From Bacteroidales bacterium (GTDB taxonomy: Bacteria > Bacteroidota > Bacteroidia > Bacteroidales > UBA12077), in assembly GCA_030156305.1 (NCBI GenBank), contig JASGMZ010000020.1:1-22306 (forward strand): a stretch of DNA of 22,306 bases, written 5' to 3'. The first letter of the stretch is position 1. Each line of letters starts with the position of its first letter. This document shows, in pieces, positions 1 to 7,873 of this stretch. The notes beneath the pieces were generated by a model. It did no database searches, had not been told where the DNA came from, and saw only the letters and a list, made by a program, of their open reading frames with translations. The position numbers and the translations under genes were made by a program.

Positions 1-125
1 GGTATTCATTTTTTGAAAATTTTTGGTTGAACTTTCAAATTTAATGATATACCAGTTTATTTTTTATATTTACCTACTCATTTTCCGGATGAACCAAAAA
101 AATTTACATAATAGAAAAATTTAAA

Positions 126-158
126 AATGGGCTGCCAGAGATAGCCCGTTTCTTTTTG
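126..158 (+). terminator. Rho-independent terminator of a gene left of the window
   Basis: The arm AATGGGCT (126-133) pairs with AGCCCGTT (143-150), an 8-bp stem with one G-U pair and a 9-base loop. TCTTTTT follows immediately. This is the classic intrinsic terminator layout for rightward transcription. No gene is visible between position 1 and here, so it presumably ends a transcript that starts before the window. The first 125 bases are AT-rich and hold nothing else I can name. Confidence 0.65.
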
Positions 159-180
159 AATGATTACATTTGTACTTTTG
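154..180 (+). promoter_or_regulatory. Possible Bacteroidota-type promoter for ispG
   Basis: Two overlapping matches to the TAnnTTTG -7 element occur: TACATTTG (165-172) and TACTTTTG (173-180). A TTTG at 154-157 could be the -33 element for the second, but the spacing of 15 is a little short. Transcription would start shortly before the GTG at 210, giving a very short leader. The assignment rests on motif match and position only. Confidence 0.4.
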
Positions 181-209
181 TTTTATACCATTAAAATTAT
201 TACTATCGG

Positions 210-2084
210 GTGGAAACCAAAAGGAACAATTTTATTCAAAACTTATTTTCCTATCAAAGGCGATTCACGAAGAAAGTGGCTGTGGGCAATATTAAAATAG
301 GAGGGAATAATCCTGTTTGTATTCAGTCAATGACAAGTACGAACACGCTAAAAACCGATGAAACAGTAGCGCAGTCGCTTCGGATAATTAGGGCAGGTGG
401 AGAATTAGTAAGAATTACAGCACAAGGTGTTCGTGAAGCTGAAAATCTTGAATTTATAAAAAAAGGAATACGGGATGCTGGTTTTTCTACTCCGCTCGCA
501 GCCGATATTCATTTTAATCCGAAAGCTGCTTTAACGGCGGCTAAATTGGTTGAAAAGGTACGTATTAATCCAGGCAATTTTGTAGATAAGCGGGCTAATT
601 TTTCGAAGGTTGATTTTACCGAGGCAGAATATAAGGCAGAGATAAAAAAAATTGAGGATAAGCTTGTTCCTTTACTAAAGATTTGTAAACAGCACAAAAC
701 AGCCTTAAGAATAGGTGTTAATCATGGTTCGCTGTCGGGCCGGATAATGAGTCGCTATGGCGATACACCGGAAGGAATGGTTGAATCGGCCATGGAGTTT
801 CTGCGGATTTGTGTGCACCATGATTTCCAAAACATTATTCTCTCCCTTAAATCGAGTAATACACGAGTTATGGTTCAAGCAAACCGGTTAATGATTGTCC
901 GTATGGAAAAAGAAAATATGAATTTTCCTTTGCATCTCGGGGTAACCGAAGCGGGAGAAGGAGAAGACGGGCGTATAAAATCTGCAGTAGGTATTGGAGC
1001 ATTGCTTGCCGACGGAATTGGCGATACCATTCGGGTTTCATTAACAGAACCTCCTGAAAATGAAATTCCGGTAGCCAAAAAACTGGCTGGTTACTTTACA
1101 GAAAGGGAAAATCATCCTCCAATTGAACCGGTTTTTCCTATCCCCATAGATTTTTTTGATTATCAAAAATATGACACCCAGTCGGTAGTTGATATTGGAG
1201 GAAATAATCCTACAGTAGTTATTTCTGGTGCCGAAAGTAAAAACGACATTAAGCCTGAATATATTTATTTAGGACATAAGTTAGTAGGTAAAACCCTTAA
1301 CACTCAGCATAATTATATTATTGATGAACATGCATGGGAGCGGCAGGAGTTTGATACCAGCCATGTTTTTCCATTATATTCTTCGGTTAACAATTATCTT
1401 TTATCCGAAAGAAAATCAGAAATGCTGAATTTTATCAATGTTTCCAATAAAGACATCAATCCCGGTTATTTGAATAAAATCAGCAACCGAAAAGATGTTG
1501 TAATGATATTAGAGGCCAGTCACCCCAATGGTTTTGCTGACCAGCGGGCTGCATTTTTTAAGTTGATGAATGCCGGTTGTCGGGTGCCGGTCATTATCAA
1601 ACGAACCTACACAGAAAATACACTTGAGGATTTGCAGCTAAAATCTGCCAGTGATTTTGGGGGTTTATTTCTGGATGGCATGGGTGATGGTATTTGGATT
1701 GAAAATAAGGGAGAAATTCCTCATCAGGATATAATCAATACTGCCTTTGGAATATTACAAGCTTCCAGGGTCCGTTTTTCTAAAACGGAATATATTTCAT
1801 GTCCGGGTTGTGGGCGTACATTGTTCGATTTGCAAAAAACCACCCAAGAAATCCGCAAACGTACATCGCATTTAAAGAATCTTAAAATTGGCATTATGGG
1901 ATGTATTGTCAACGGACCGGGAGAAATGGCTGACGCCGATTATGGATATGTTGGAGCAGGCCCCGGAAAAATCACACTATATAAAAGTAAAAAGGTTATT
2001 AAAAAAAATATCCCTGAAGAGCATGCCGTGGATGAATTAATCCGGTTAATTAAAGACTGTGGGGATTGGGTGGAATCGTTGTAA
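210..2084 (+). CDS. ispG: 4-hydroxy-3-methylbut-2-enyl diphosphate synthase, long three-domain form
   Basis: IspG (GcpE) is the cytoplasmic [4Fe-4S] enzyme that reductively converts 2-C-methyl-D-erythritol 2,4-cyclodiphosphate to HMBPP in the MEP isoprenoid pathway. The 624-residue product starts with the TIM-barrel part (VAVGNIKIGG, then IQSMTSTNT near residue 40). The C-terminal cluster domain has C531-P-G-C534 and C565-I-V-N-G-P-G-E572. The spacing matches the three Cys and one Glu cluster ligands of E. coli IspG. The extra length is the large insert between barrel and cluster domain found in Bacteroidota, Chlamydiae and plants; E. coli IspG is about 370 residues. The start codon is GTG at 210; a stop lies in frame at 192-194 and no ATG lies between. 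It appears monocistronic, with a terminator just upstream and repeats downstream. Confidence 0.97.
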   Translation: METKRNNFIQNLFSYQRRFTKKVAVGNIKIGGNNPVCIQSMTSTNTLKTDETVAQSLRIIRAGGELVRITAQGVREAENLEFIKKGIRDAGFSTPLAADIHFNPKAALTAAKLVEKVRINPGNFVDKRANFSKVDFTEAEYKAEIKKIEDKLVPLLKICKQHKTALRIGVNHGSLSGRIMSRYGDTPEGMVESAMEFLRICVHHDFQNIILSLKSSNTRVMVQANRLMIVRMEKENMNFPLHLGVTEAGEGEDGRIKSAVGIGALLADGIGDTIRVSLTEPPENEIPVAKKLAGYFTERENHPPIEPVFPIPIDFFDYQKYDTQSVVDIGGNNPTVVISGAESKNDIKPEYIYLGHKLVGKTLNTQHNYIIDEHAWERQEFDTSHVFPLYSSVNNYLLSERKSEMLNFINVSNKDINPGYLNKISNRKDVVMILEASHPNGFADQRAAFFKLMNAGCRVPVIIKRTYTENTLEDLQLKSASDFGGLFLDGMGDGIWIENKGEIPHQDIINTAFGILQASRVRFSKTEYISCPGCGRTLFDLQKTTQEIRKRTSHLKNLKIGIMGCIVNGPGEMADADYGYVGAGPGKITLYKSKKVIKKNIPEEHAVDELIRLIKDCGDWVESL

Positions 2085-2120
2085 TTTTTTACACTTCTAA
2101 ATTTTTTTACAGTCTTATTT

Positions 2121-2570
2121 AACGTTTCCAAGTCCTTCGGACGTTGGAAAGTTAAAGAAACCTTTATATTTTATCCTTTCCCTGTCCTTCGGACGCCTGT
2201 CTACGGGCAAGTTAGTTTGGAAAGTTAAGGAGGTGCAAGACCTGGAATCGTCCGCAGGACATTCCAGCGTCAAGGGCTGGTTTCTATTAAATAAACTTCA
2301 AATTATTTAACGTTTCCAAGTCCTTCGGACGTTGGAAAGTTAAAGAAACCTTTATATTTTATCCTTTTCATGTCCTTCGGACGCCTGTCTACGGGCAAGT
2401 AAATTTGAAAGTTAAAGGAGTTGCAAGACCTGAAATCGTCCACAGGACAATCCAGCGTCGAGGGAATTAAATAAACTTCAAATATTTAACGTTTCCAAGT
2501 CCTTCGGACGTTGGAAAGTTAAGGAGGTGCAAAACATGGAATCATCCACAGGACAATCCAACGTCAAATA
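2121..2570. repeat. Three tandem copies of a paired-hairpin intergenic element
   Basis: This fills most of the 559-base gap between ispG and metG. Copies begin at 2121, 2309 and 2488 (periods 188 and 179); the third lacks the middle portion. Each opens with an identical 33-base imperfect palindrome whose apical part is GTCC-TTC-GGAC on a TTTCCAA/TTGGAAA stem with one bulge. Copy 1 ends with a second hairpin at 2242-2267 (CTGGAAT, bulged C, GTCC, loop GCA, GGACATTCCAG), which is degenerate in copies 2 and 3. GTCCTTCGGAC occurs five times (2132, 2184, 2320, 2372, 2499). Copies 1 and 2 are identical over about the first 60 bases. No convincing ORF is present. It resembles the non-coding palindromic repeats dispersed in many Bacteroidota genomes and could terminate both convergent flanking genes. 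Confidence 0.85.
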
Positions 2571-2643
2571 TTGTTTTAAAAGTTCCAAGATATCGTTCAA
2601 CGTCAAATTTAATCAACTCAGAACTCAGAACTAAAAAACTCTA

Positions 2644-4698
2644 TTATTTTATACTTGCCCCGTTGCTTGTTTTTACTTCGGGAACGGCAAAAACCAGTTT
2701 TCCGCTGGCGTCTTCGGCCATTAAAATCATTCCCTGTGATACTATTCCCCTAATTTTTCGTGGTTCCAGATTTACCAAAATACTCACCTGTTTACCAATA
2801 ATATCTTCGGGTTTATGATCTACAGCAATACCTGAAACGACGGTTCTTTGATCTATTCCGGTATCAATTTTAAGTTTAATTAGTTTATCGGTTTTGGGTA
2901 CCCGCTCAGCTTCTAAAATCGTGCCTACCCGGATATCCATTTTTACAAAATCATCGAACGTAATATTTTCTTTGGCTGGTTCTGCCTGTTGTTGCTCTGC
3001 TTGGTTTGCTTTTTTAGAGTCCATTAGTTTTTGTATTTGTTTTTCTATGGCTTCGTCTTCAATTTTATCAAATAAAAGGTTAGCTTTATTAATTGTATGG
3101 CCGGCTTCAATAATACTGTCGCTACCGGCTAAATCCCAGTTTAGCTTTTCAATATTAAGGAATTTACGCAATTTATCAGCTGTAAAGGGTAAAAACGGCT
3201 CAATAATAATGGATAGTGCAGCCGAAATCTGAATAGAGATATTCATGATGGTTTTTACGCGTTCTTCGTCGGTTTTAATCACTTTCCATGGTTCGGTATC
3301 AGCAAGATACTTGTTGCCTAACCGGGCTAAATCCATGGCAATTTTAACCGCTTCGCGGAAGCGGAAACTTTCAATACTCTTTTCCAAATTTTTTTTGATA
3401 ACCGTCATTTCGGCTAATGTTTTTTTATCAAAATCGGTTAAAGTGCCACGCTCAGGCACCTCTCCCCCATAGTGCTTATGGGTAAGCACGATGGTTCTGT
3501 TGATAAAATTACCTAAGATGGCTACCAGCTCATTGTTATTTCTGTTCTGAAAATCTTTCCAGGTAAAATCGTTATCTTTTTGTTCCGGTAAATTGGCGCA
3601 AATGGTATATCTTAAAACGTCTTGTTTGCCCGGAAAATCATGTAAGTACTCATGAATCCAAACGGCCCAGTTTCGTGAAGTGGAAAGTTTGTCCCCTTCT
3701 AAATTTAAGAATTCGTTTGCGGGCACATTATCAGGCAAAATATAATTGCCATGTGCTTTAAGCATAGCCGGGAAAATTAAGCAATGAAAGACAATATTAT
3801 CTTTTCCGATAAAATGAATTAACTGGGAATCTTCACTTTGCCAGTAATCTTTCCAATTTTTGTTGTTTTCTTTTGCCCATGCTTTGGTAGCTGAAATGTA
3901 ACCAATAGGTGCATCGAACCACACATAAAGCACTTTCCCTTCATATCCTTCTACGGGTACAGGAACACCCCAATCTAAATCCCGAGTAACAGCACGTGGC
4001 TGTAGCCCTCCATTTAACCAGGATTTACACTGGCCATAAACATTTGATTTCCAGTTTGATTTATGGCTGTCAATCCATTCTTCTAACCATTCTTGTTGAT
4101 ATTTGTCTAATGGTAAATACCAGTGTTTTGTTTTTTTCAATATGGGCGAATTGCCGCTTAAACGCGATGTTGGGTTTTTTAATTCTTTGGGGCTTAAACT
4201 TGTACCACATTTTTCACATTGATCGCCATAAGCTTCTTCATATCCGCATTTAGGGCAGGTTCCAGTGATATATCGGTCGGCTAAAAATTGTTTTTCTTTT
4301 TCGTCGTAATATTGTTCTTCTTCTTTTTCAATAAACTCGCCTTTTTCGTACATGGTTTTGAAAAAGTCCGAAGCTGTTTCATGATGCAATTTGGAGGATG
4401 TACGATGATAAATGTCGAAATCAATACCAAATTCGGAAAAAGCTGTTTTTATCATTTTATGATACTTGTCGACAATAACTTGAGGAGAGACACCTTCTTT
4501 TCGTGCACGTAAAGTAATGGGAACACCATGTTCGTCGGAGCCACAAATAAAAGCCACGTCTTTGTCTTTTAGTTTAAGGTATCGAACATAAATATCGGCA
4601 GGAAGGTATGCTCCGGCAATATGTCCTAAATGTAATGGGCCGTTTGCATACGGGAGAGCTGAGGTAATTAAATAACGTTTCGGTTTTTTCATATCCAT
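2644..4698 (-). CDS. metG: Methionyl-tRNA synthetase with C-terminal tRNA-binding domain
   Basis: MetG charges tRNA-Met in the cytoplasm. The 684-residue protein has the class I signature HLGH at residues 23-26 and the KMSKS-equivalent KLSTS at 337-341. A zinc-binding knuckle has C148, C151, C161 and C164. The anticodon-binding helical domain spans roughly 380-550. A charged, Gln-rich linker (about 555-580) leads to an EMAP-II/Arc1p-type tRNA-binding OB fold at about 580-684 (MDIRVGTI, then a VSGIA-type core). Full length for the dimeric long MetG type. The first codons read MDMKK, so residue 3 is an alternative start. It is divergent from the carboxypeptidase gene, with a good promoter match upstream, and convergent with ispG. 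Confidence 0.98.
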   Translation of the reverse strand: MDMKKPKRYLITSALPYANGPLHLGHIAGAYLPADIYVRYLKLKDKDVAFICGSDEHGVPITLRARKEGVSPQVIVDKYHKMIKTAFSEFGIDFDIYHRTSSKLHHETASDFFKTMYEKGEFIEKEEEQYYDEKEKQFLADRYITGTCPKCGYEEAYGDQCEKCGTSLSPKELKNPTSRLSGNSPILKKTKHWYLPLDKYQQEWLEEWIDSHKSNWKSNVYGQCKSWLNGGLQPRAVTRDLDWGVPVPVEGYEGKVLYVWFDAPIGYISATKAWAKENNKNWKDYWQSEDSQLIHFIGKDNIVFHCLIFPAMLKAHGNYILPDNVPANEFLNLEGDKLSTSRNWAVWIHEYLHDFPGKQDVLRYTICANLPEQKDNDFTWKDFQNRNNNELVAILGNFINRTIVLTHKHYGGEVPERGTLTDFDKKTLAEMTVIKKNLEKSIESFRFREAVKIAMDLARLGNKYLADTEPWKVIKTDEERVKTIMNISIQISAALSIIIEPFLPFTADKLRKFLNIEKLNWDLAGSDSIIEAGHTINKANLLFDKIEDEAIEKQIQKLMDSKKANQAEQQQAEPAKENITFDDFVKMDIRVGTILEAERVPKTDKLIKLKIDTGIDQRTVVSGIAVDHKPEDIIGKQVSILVNLEPRKIRGIVSQGMILMAEDASGKLVFAVPEVKTSNGASIK

Positions 4699-4732
4699 TT
4701 AAAAAGTTTCTGGCAATTTTAAAAATACCGAA

Positions 4733-4765
4733 CAAATATACGAAGGAATATTTTTTTTCTTCCAA
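4733..4765 (-). promoter_or_regulatory. Probable metG promoter
   Basis: On the minus strand, TATATTTG (complement of 4733-4740) matches the TAnnTTTG -7 element. TTG (complement of 4763-4765) lies 22 bases further upstream, within the 17-23 range reported for Bacteroidota. Transcription would start near 4726, leaving a leader of about 28 bases before the metG start. This is one of the best promoter matches in the window. Confidence 0.55.
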
Positions 4766-4806
4766 TAAATAATATTTAGTTTTACATAACTTAAAAACAG
4801 ATAGTG

Positions 4807-5712
4807 ATGATTACTCCTCCCAAATTAAAACCAGGTGATGCCATTGGAGTTGTTGCTCCGGCACGTAAAATAGAAAAGAGAGAAATTGAAGCAGCCATAA
4901 GAATTTTTGAACAGTGGGGGTTGTATATTGTTTTTGGGAAAAATCTTTTTAACGAGGAGCAACAATTTGCAGGTTCTGATAAAGAACGAGCGGACGATTT
5001 ACAATTAATGCTTGACGATCCTAATATTAAAGCGATTATTTGTGCTCGTGGAGGATACGGAACCATTAAAATATTGCCATCCCTTGATTTTTCACGATTC
5101 ATGAATAACCCTAAATGGATTGTTGGGTATAGTGACATTACTGCCTTACATGCGCATATAAATAATTTAGGAGTAAAAAGTATACATGGCATTATGCCGG
5201 TAAACTTTCCTGCCGATGGATTAGAAAATGAAGCAATACGATCATTAAAAAATATACTGTTTGGAAATAGAAAAGATTATCATTTTGATACACACCCTTT
5301 TAATAAGAAAGGAAAAGCCTGTGGGAAAATTATTGGCGGGAATTTGTCGGTGATCTATAGTATTGCCGGAACAAAATATGATTTAGAAACTGATCATAAA
5401 ATTCTTTTTTTAGAAGATTTAGATGAATATTTATATCACGTTGACCGGATGATGATGAATTTAAAATTAAGCGGGAAATTGGAGAAACTCAATGGCCTTA
5501 TTGTTGGTGGAATGACTGATATGAACGATAATTCAATTCCTTTTGGTAAAACTGCTTATGAAATTATTCGTGATACTGTTGCTGATTATGATTTCCCTGT
5601 TTGTTATCAATTTCCTGCAGGCCACATAAACAAAAATTTAGCTTTAGTTCTTGGTGCAAAAATAGCGGTTGATGTTGGTGATCAAGAAGTAAATGTAACA
5701 TATATGGATTAA
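4807..5712 (+). CDS. S66-family LD-carboxypeptidase (muramoyltetrapeptide carboxypeptidase)
   Basis: LdcA-type enzymes remove the terminal D-Ala from murein tetrapeptides in the cytoplasm during peptidoglycan recycling; some relatives cleave microcin-like peptides (MccF). The catalytic residues are at the expected places, counted from the ATG at 4807: nucleophile S109 in GYSDIT, E203 in FLEDLDEY, and H273 in FPAGHI. The N-terminal PGDAIGVVAPA and the ARGGYG motif at 80-85 are also typical. The 301 residues are normal for the family. A GTG at 4804 precedes the ATG and would add one Met; I prefer the ATG. No signal peptide is seen, fitting a cytoplasmic role. The stop codon overlaps that of the convergent downstream gene by four bases. 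Confidence 0.93.
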   Translation: MITPPKLKPGDAIGVVAPARKIEKREIEAAIRIFEQWGLYIVFGKNLFNEEQQFAGSDKERADDLQLMLDDPNIKAIICARGGYGTIKILPSLDFSRFMNNPKWIVGYSDITALHAHINNLGVKSIHGIMPVNFPADGLENEAIRSLKNILFGNRKDYHFDTHPFNKKGKACGKIIGGNLSVIYSIAGTKYDLETDHKILFLEDLDEYLYHVDRMMMNLKLSGKLEKLNGLIVGGMTDMNDNSIPFGKTAYEIIRDTVADYDFPVCYQFPAGHINKNLALVLGAKIAVDVGDQEVNVTYMD

Positions 5713-6341
5713 TATTCTACCTCATTGAAATCTTTTGGGATTTCAAAGGTTGTATCGTTAACTTTTTGAGGGTTAATCTCAATAACGGATATTTGTTTTT
5801 TTATTTTCCTTAATAAAGTCCTTTCAACAGTAAGCATAGGGAAAAAACCTTGTGAATCGGGTATTTTTTCAAAATAGGGAAAGGTATGCTCACTGTAGTT
5901 TAGTAGTTTTATAAAATCATTAAAAAAATAAAAATTACTTTCCGAAACCCAATATGTAACTTCTGTATTTTGTTCAACGTTTCTTACTCTCCACTGGTAA
6001 CATTCTTTTCCATTTATCATGCGGGTATTCTCTGTTTTAATCACCTCAAAATTTTCGTTGGCAGTATTAGGATTTCGGGATAAATTTAAAAAGGTATACA
6101 TTTTTTTAGTTGGGCTTAAGACAATAATTTGTTTATCTTCTAAATTAAGCAGTAGGGATTGAATAATCTTGTGATTTTGATTATATTTATCTACCCTTAT
6201 TTGCTTGTTTTTTATGGTATAGGTATAAAAAGTTGTGGTATAATAAGTCTCCTCTACCAGTTTAATTTTTCCTTCAAAATTGTCGGAATTATTTACCGGA
6301 GCCGTAATAAATAAAATTAAGCCGAAAATAAAATTTATCAT
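5709..6341 (-). CDS. Exported DUF4412-like (LolA-like fold) protein
   Basis: The reading frame extends upstream to 6452, which would run into the divergent yraN gene. The internal ATG at 6341 instead gives 210 residues with a plausible export signal (short N-terminus, hydrophobic FIFGLILFITAPV, then the mature part). The body has the pattern of small periplasmic Bacteroidota proteins of the DUF4412/LolA-like type: FEGKIKLVEETY, then repeated strands such as KQIIVLSPTKKMY, NGKECYQWRV and VTYWVSE. Its biochemical role is not known. The family name is recognition by overall pattern, not a database hit. It converges on the carboxypeptidase gene with a four-base overlap of stop codons and has no operon partner. 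Confidence 0.7.
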   Translation of the reverse strand: MINFIFGLILFITAPVNNSDNFEGKIKLVEETYYTTTFYTYTIKNKQIRVDKYNQNHKIIQSLLLNLEDKQIIVLSPTKKMYTFLNLSRNPNTANENFEVIKTENTRMINGKECYQWRVRNVEQNTEVTYWVSESNFYFFNDFIKLLNYSEHTFPYFEKIPDSQGFFPMLTVERTLLRKIKKQISVIEINPQKVNDTTFEIPKDFNEVEY

Positions 6342-6440
6342 TCGTTTAAAATAATTTATCTTTAAGGATAAAAAATGATTAACTAACTTTTTGTAGTATA
6401 ATCGATCATATATTTTAAAGGTGCAAAAATAAATAAAATT

Positions 6441-6809
6441 ATGGCAGAACATAATGAATTAGGGAAAAAAGGAGAAGAGATTGCATTAACATACTTAAAA
6501 TCAAAACAGTATGTTATTAAAGAAACCAACTGGCGGTTTAGAAAAAACGAGGTGGATATTATTACCGAAAAAGATAACCTTTTGGTGGTTGTGGAAGTTA
6601 AAACGCGCACCAGCGAATATTTTGAGAACCCGAAAGAAGCGGTTACCAAGAAAAAACAAAAATTTATTATTCAGGCAGCCGATGCTTATATTCAGGAAAA
6701 AAATATTGAACTGGAAGTAAGATTTGATATTGTGGGTGTAACTATAATTAACGGTAAAACCAAAATAGAACATATTCAGGACGCTTTTCAACCCAGCTTA
6801 CTATTATGA
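6441..6809 (+). CDS. YraN family protein (UPF0102, endonuclease-like fold)
   Basis: A 122-residue cytoplasmic protein with the hallmarks of YraN: an N-terminal GKKGEEIA helix (residues 8-15), NWRFRKNEVDII (30-41) and VEVKTR (51-56). E12, D39, E52 and K54 form the PD-(D/E)XK-like nuclease constellation seen in this family. No substrate is established; the family is usually annotated as a Holliday-junction-resolvase-related or putative endonuclease. It is first in a likely operon: its TGA overlaps the ATG of the next gene (ATGA), implying translational coupling. Confidence 0.93.
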   Translation: MAEHNELGKKGEEIALTYLKSKQYVIKETNWRFRKNEVDIITEKDNLLVVVEVKTRTSEYFENPKEAVTKKKQKFIIQAADAYIQEKNIELEVRFDIVGVTIINGKTKIEHIQDAFQPSLLL

Positions 6810-7162
6810 ATATTGAAGATTTTAGAAATTATTGTTTAAATAAAAAAGGAGTAACCGAAGAACTTCCGTTTGACGAAACAACGCTTGTATATAAAGTGTT
6901 GGGCAAAATGTTTGCTTTAACCGATACAGAAGACGAATTTAGTATTAACTTAAAATGTAATCCTGAAAAAGCAATAGAATTAAGGGAGCAATTCCCCGGG
7001 AGTGTTTTACCAGGCCATCACATGAATAAAAAGCATTGGAATACAATTTTAATGCACGGAAAAATTCCTGAAAATTTAATTTGCCAATGGATTGATGAGT
7101 CATACCGACTTGTTGTTAATAAGCTTACAAAAGCTCAAAAACGGACGTTAGAAAATTTATAA
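6806..7162 (+). CDS. MmcQ/YjbR family protein (DUF419)
   Basis: A 118-residue small cytoplasmic protein. The N-terminal IEDFRNYCLNKKGVTEELPF, the central VLGKMFALT and FSINLKCNPEKA, and the ending HMNKKHWNTI with the Y-R-L-V helix follow the MmcQ/YjbR (CyaY-like fold) family across its whole length. Members are called DNA-binding by homology of fold; a precise role is not established. The start codon overlaps the YraN stop by four bases and the DUF502 gene follows 35 bases later, so it is likely co-transcribed. Confidence 0.9.
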   Translation: MNIEDFRNYCLNKKGVTEELPFDETTLVYKVLGKMFALTDTEDEFSINLKCNPEKAIELREQFPGSVLPGHHMNKKHWNTILMHGKIPENLICQWIDESYRLVVNKLTKAQKRTLENL

Positions 7163-7197
7163 AAAGATATTTTTAAATAAACGAAAGACGATAAAAT

Positions 7198-7800
7198 ATG
7201 AAAAAATTAGTAAGATATTTCTTCCAGGGGCTTTTATATATTGCTCCGCTCGGTTTAACGATATTTATATTGTATAAATCGTTTGTAATCCTCGATGGTG
7301 TTTTTAGCCCTTTTTTAGAGAAGTATTTAAACCTCACCATTCCGGGTATAAGTTTAATAATGGTTTTTTTGTTTGTTGCTTTGTTAGGAATAGCCGGGCA
7401 AAGTATTTTAGCACGGCCCTTTAAAAAAATAATTAACCGCATTATTGAAAAGGCTCCGCTTGTTAAAGTTATTTATTCTTCGTTAAAAGATTTGTTATCC
7501 GCATTTGTGGGCAAAGAAAAGAAATTTAACCAGCCGGTATTGGTAAAAGTTAATTTGATTTCAGATTTAGAAAAATTGGGTTTTTTAACACAGCAAGATT
7601 TATCAAACCTTGGAATTGAAGGGGAAAAAGTTTCGGTATATTTTCCGCATTCCTATAATTTTTCGGGGGAACTATTTATTGTTCCTGTCGAACATGTTCA
7701 AAAAATTGATGTTCCGCCATCTGATGTGATGAAGTTTATCGTTTCGGGCGGTGTGGCAAATTATTCCAGGGAAAAGTTATCTGAACAGGAAGAAAACTAA
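7198..7800 (+). CDS. DUF502 family inner-membrane protein
   Basis: A 200-residue protein with two strong hydrophobic segments (about residues 8-31 and 48-70) followed by a soluble part. The pattern FFQGLLYIAPLGLTIFI, GIAGQSILARPF and then KAPLVKVIYSSLKDL is characteristic of DUF502, a conserved membrane protein family of unknown biochemical function. In the distal part, the stretch around VYFPHSYNFSGELFIVPVEHV (residues about 148-168) is also family-typical. It is third gene of the yraN run; the spacing to yjbR is 35 bases and to the following peptidase 73 bases. Confidence 0.88.
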   Translation: MKKLVRYFFQGLLYIAPLGLTIFILYKSFVILDGVFSPFLEKYLNLTIPGISLIMVFLFVALLGIAGQSILARPFKKIINRIIEKAPLVKVIYSSLKDLLSAFVGKEKKFNQPVLVKVNLISDLEKLGFLTQQDLSNLGIEGEKVSVYFPHSYNFSGELFIVPVEHVQKIDVPPSDVMKFIVSGGVANYSREKLSEQEEN

Positions 7801-7873
7801 AATTAAACGAAATCAAAAAAATGATATCTAAAACGTATCTAATACAAAGACAAAACTTTTAAAATTAAAACCT

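Noticed and set aside
2121..2570. CRISPR array
   Set aside because: Only three long copies with periods of 179-188 bases, near-identical 'spacers' and internal hairpins; no 23-47 base direct repeats with unique spacers and no cas gene.
2537..2633. Small peptide starting at the ATG inside the third repeat copy
   Set aside because: About 32 codons, read through repeat-derived sequence, with no homologous frame conserved in the other two copies.
4791..5192. 133-codon minus-strand open frame
   Set aside because: Lies opposite the N-terminal half of the S66 carboxypeptidase, whose catalytic motifs are intact; the antisense translation has no recognisable domain.
6342..6452. N-terminal extension of the DUF4412-like gene to 6452
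   Set aside because: It would overlap the divergent yraN start, and the added residues would bury the export signal that begins at the ATG at 6341.
6501..6791. Minus-strand open frame of 96 codons, and another at 6383-6649
   Set aside because: Both are opposite the clearly conserved YraN coding sequence and have low-complexity Phe/Asn-rich translations.
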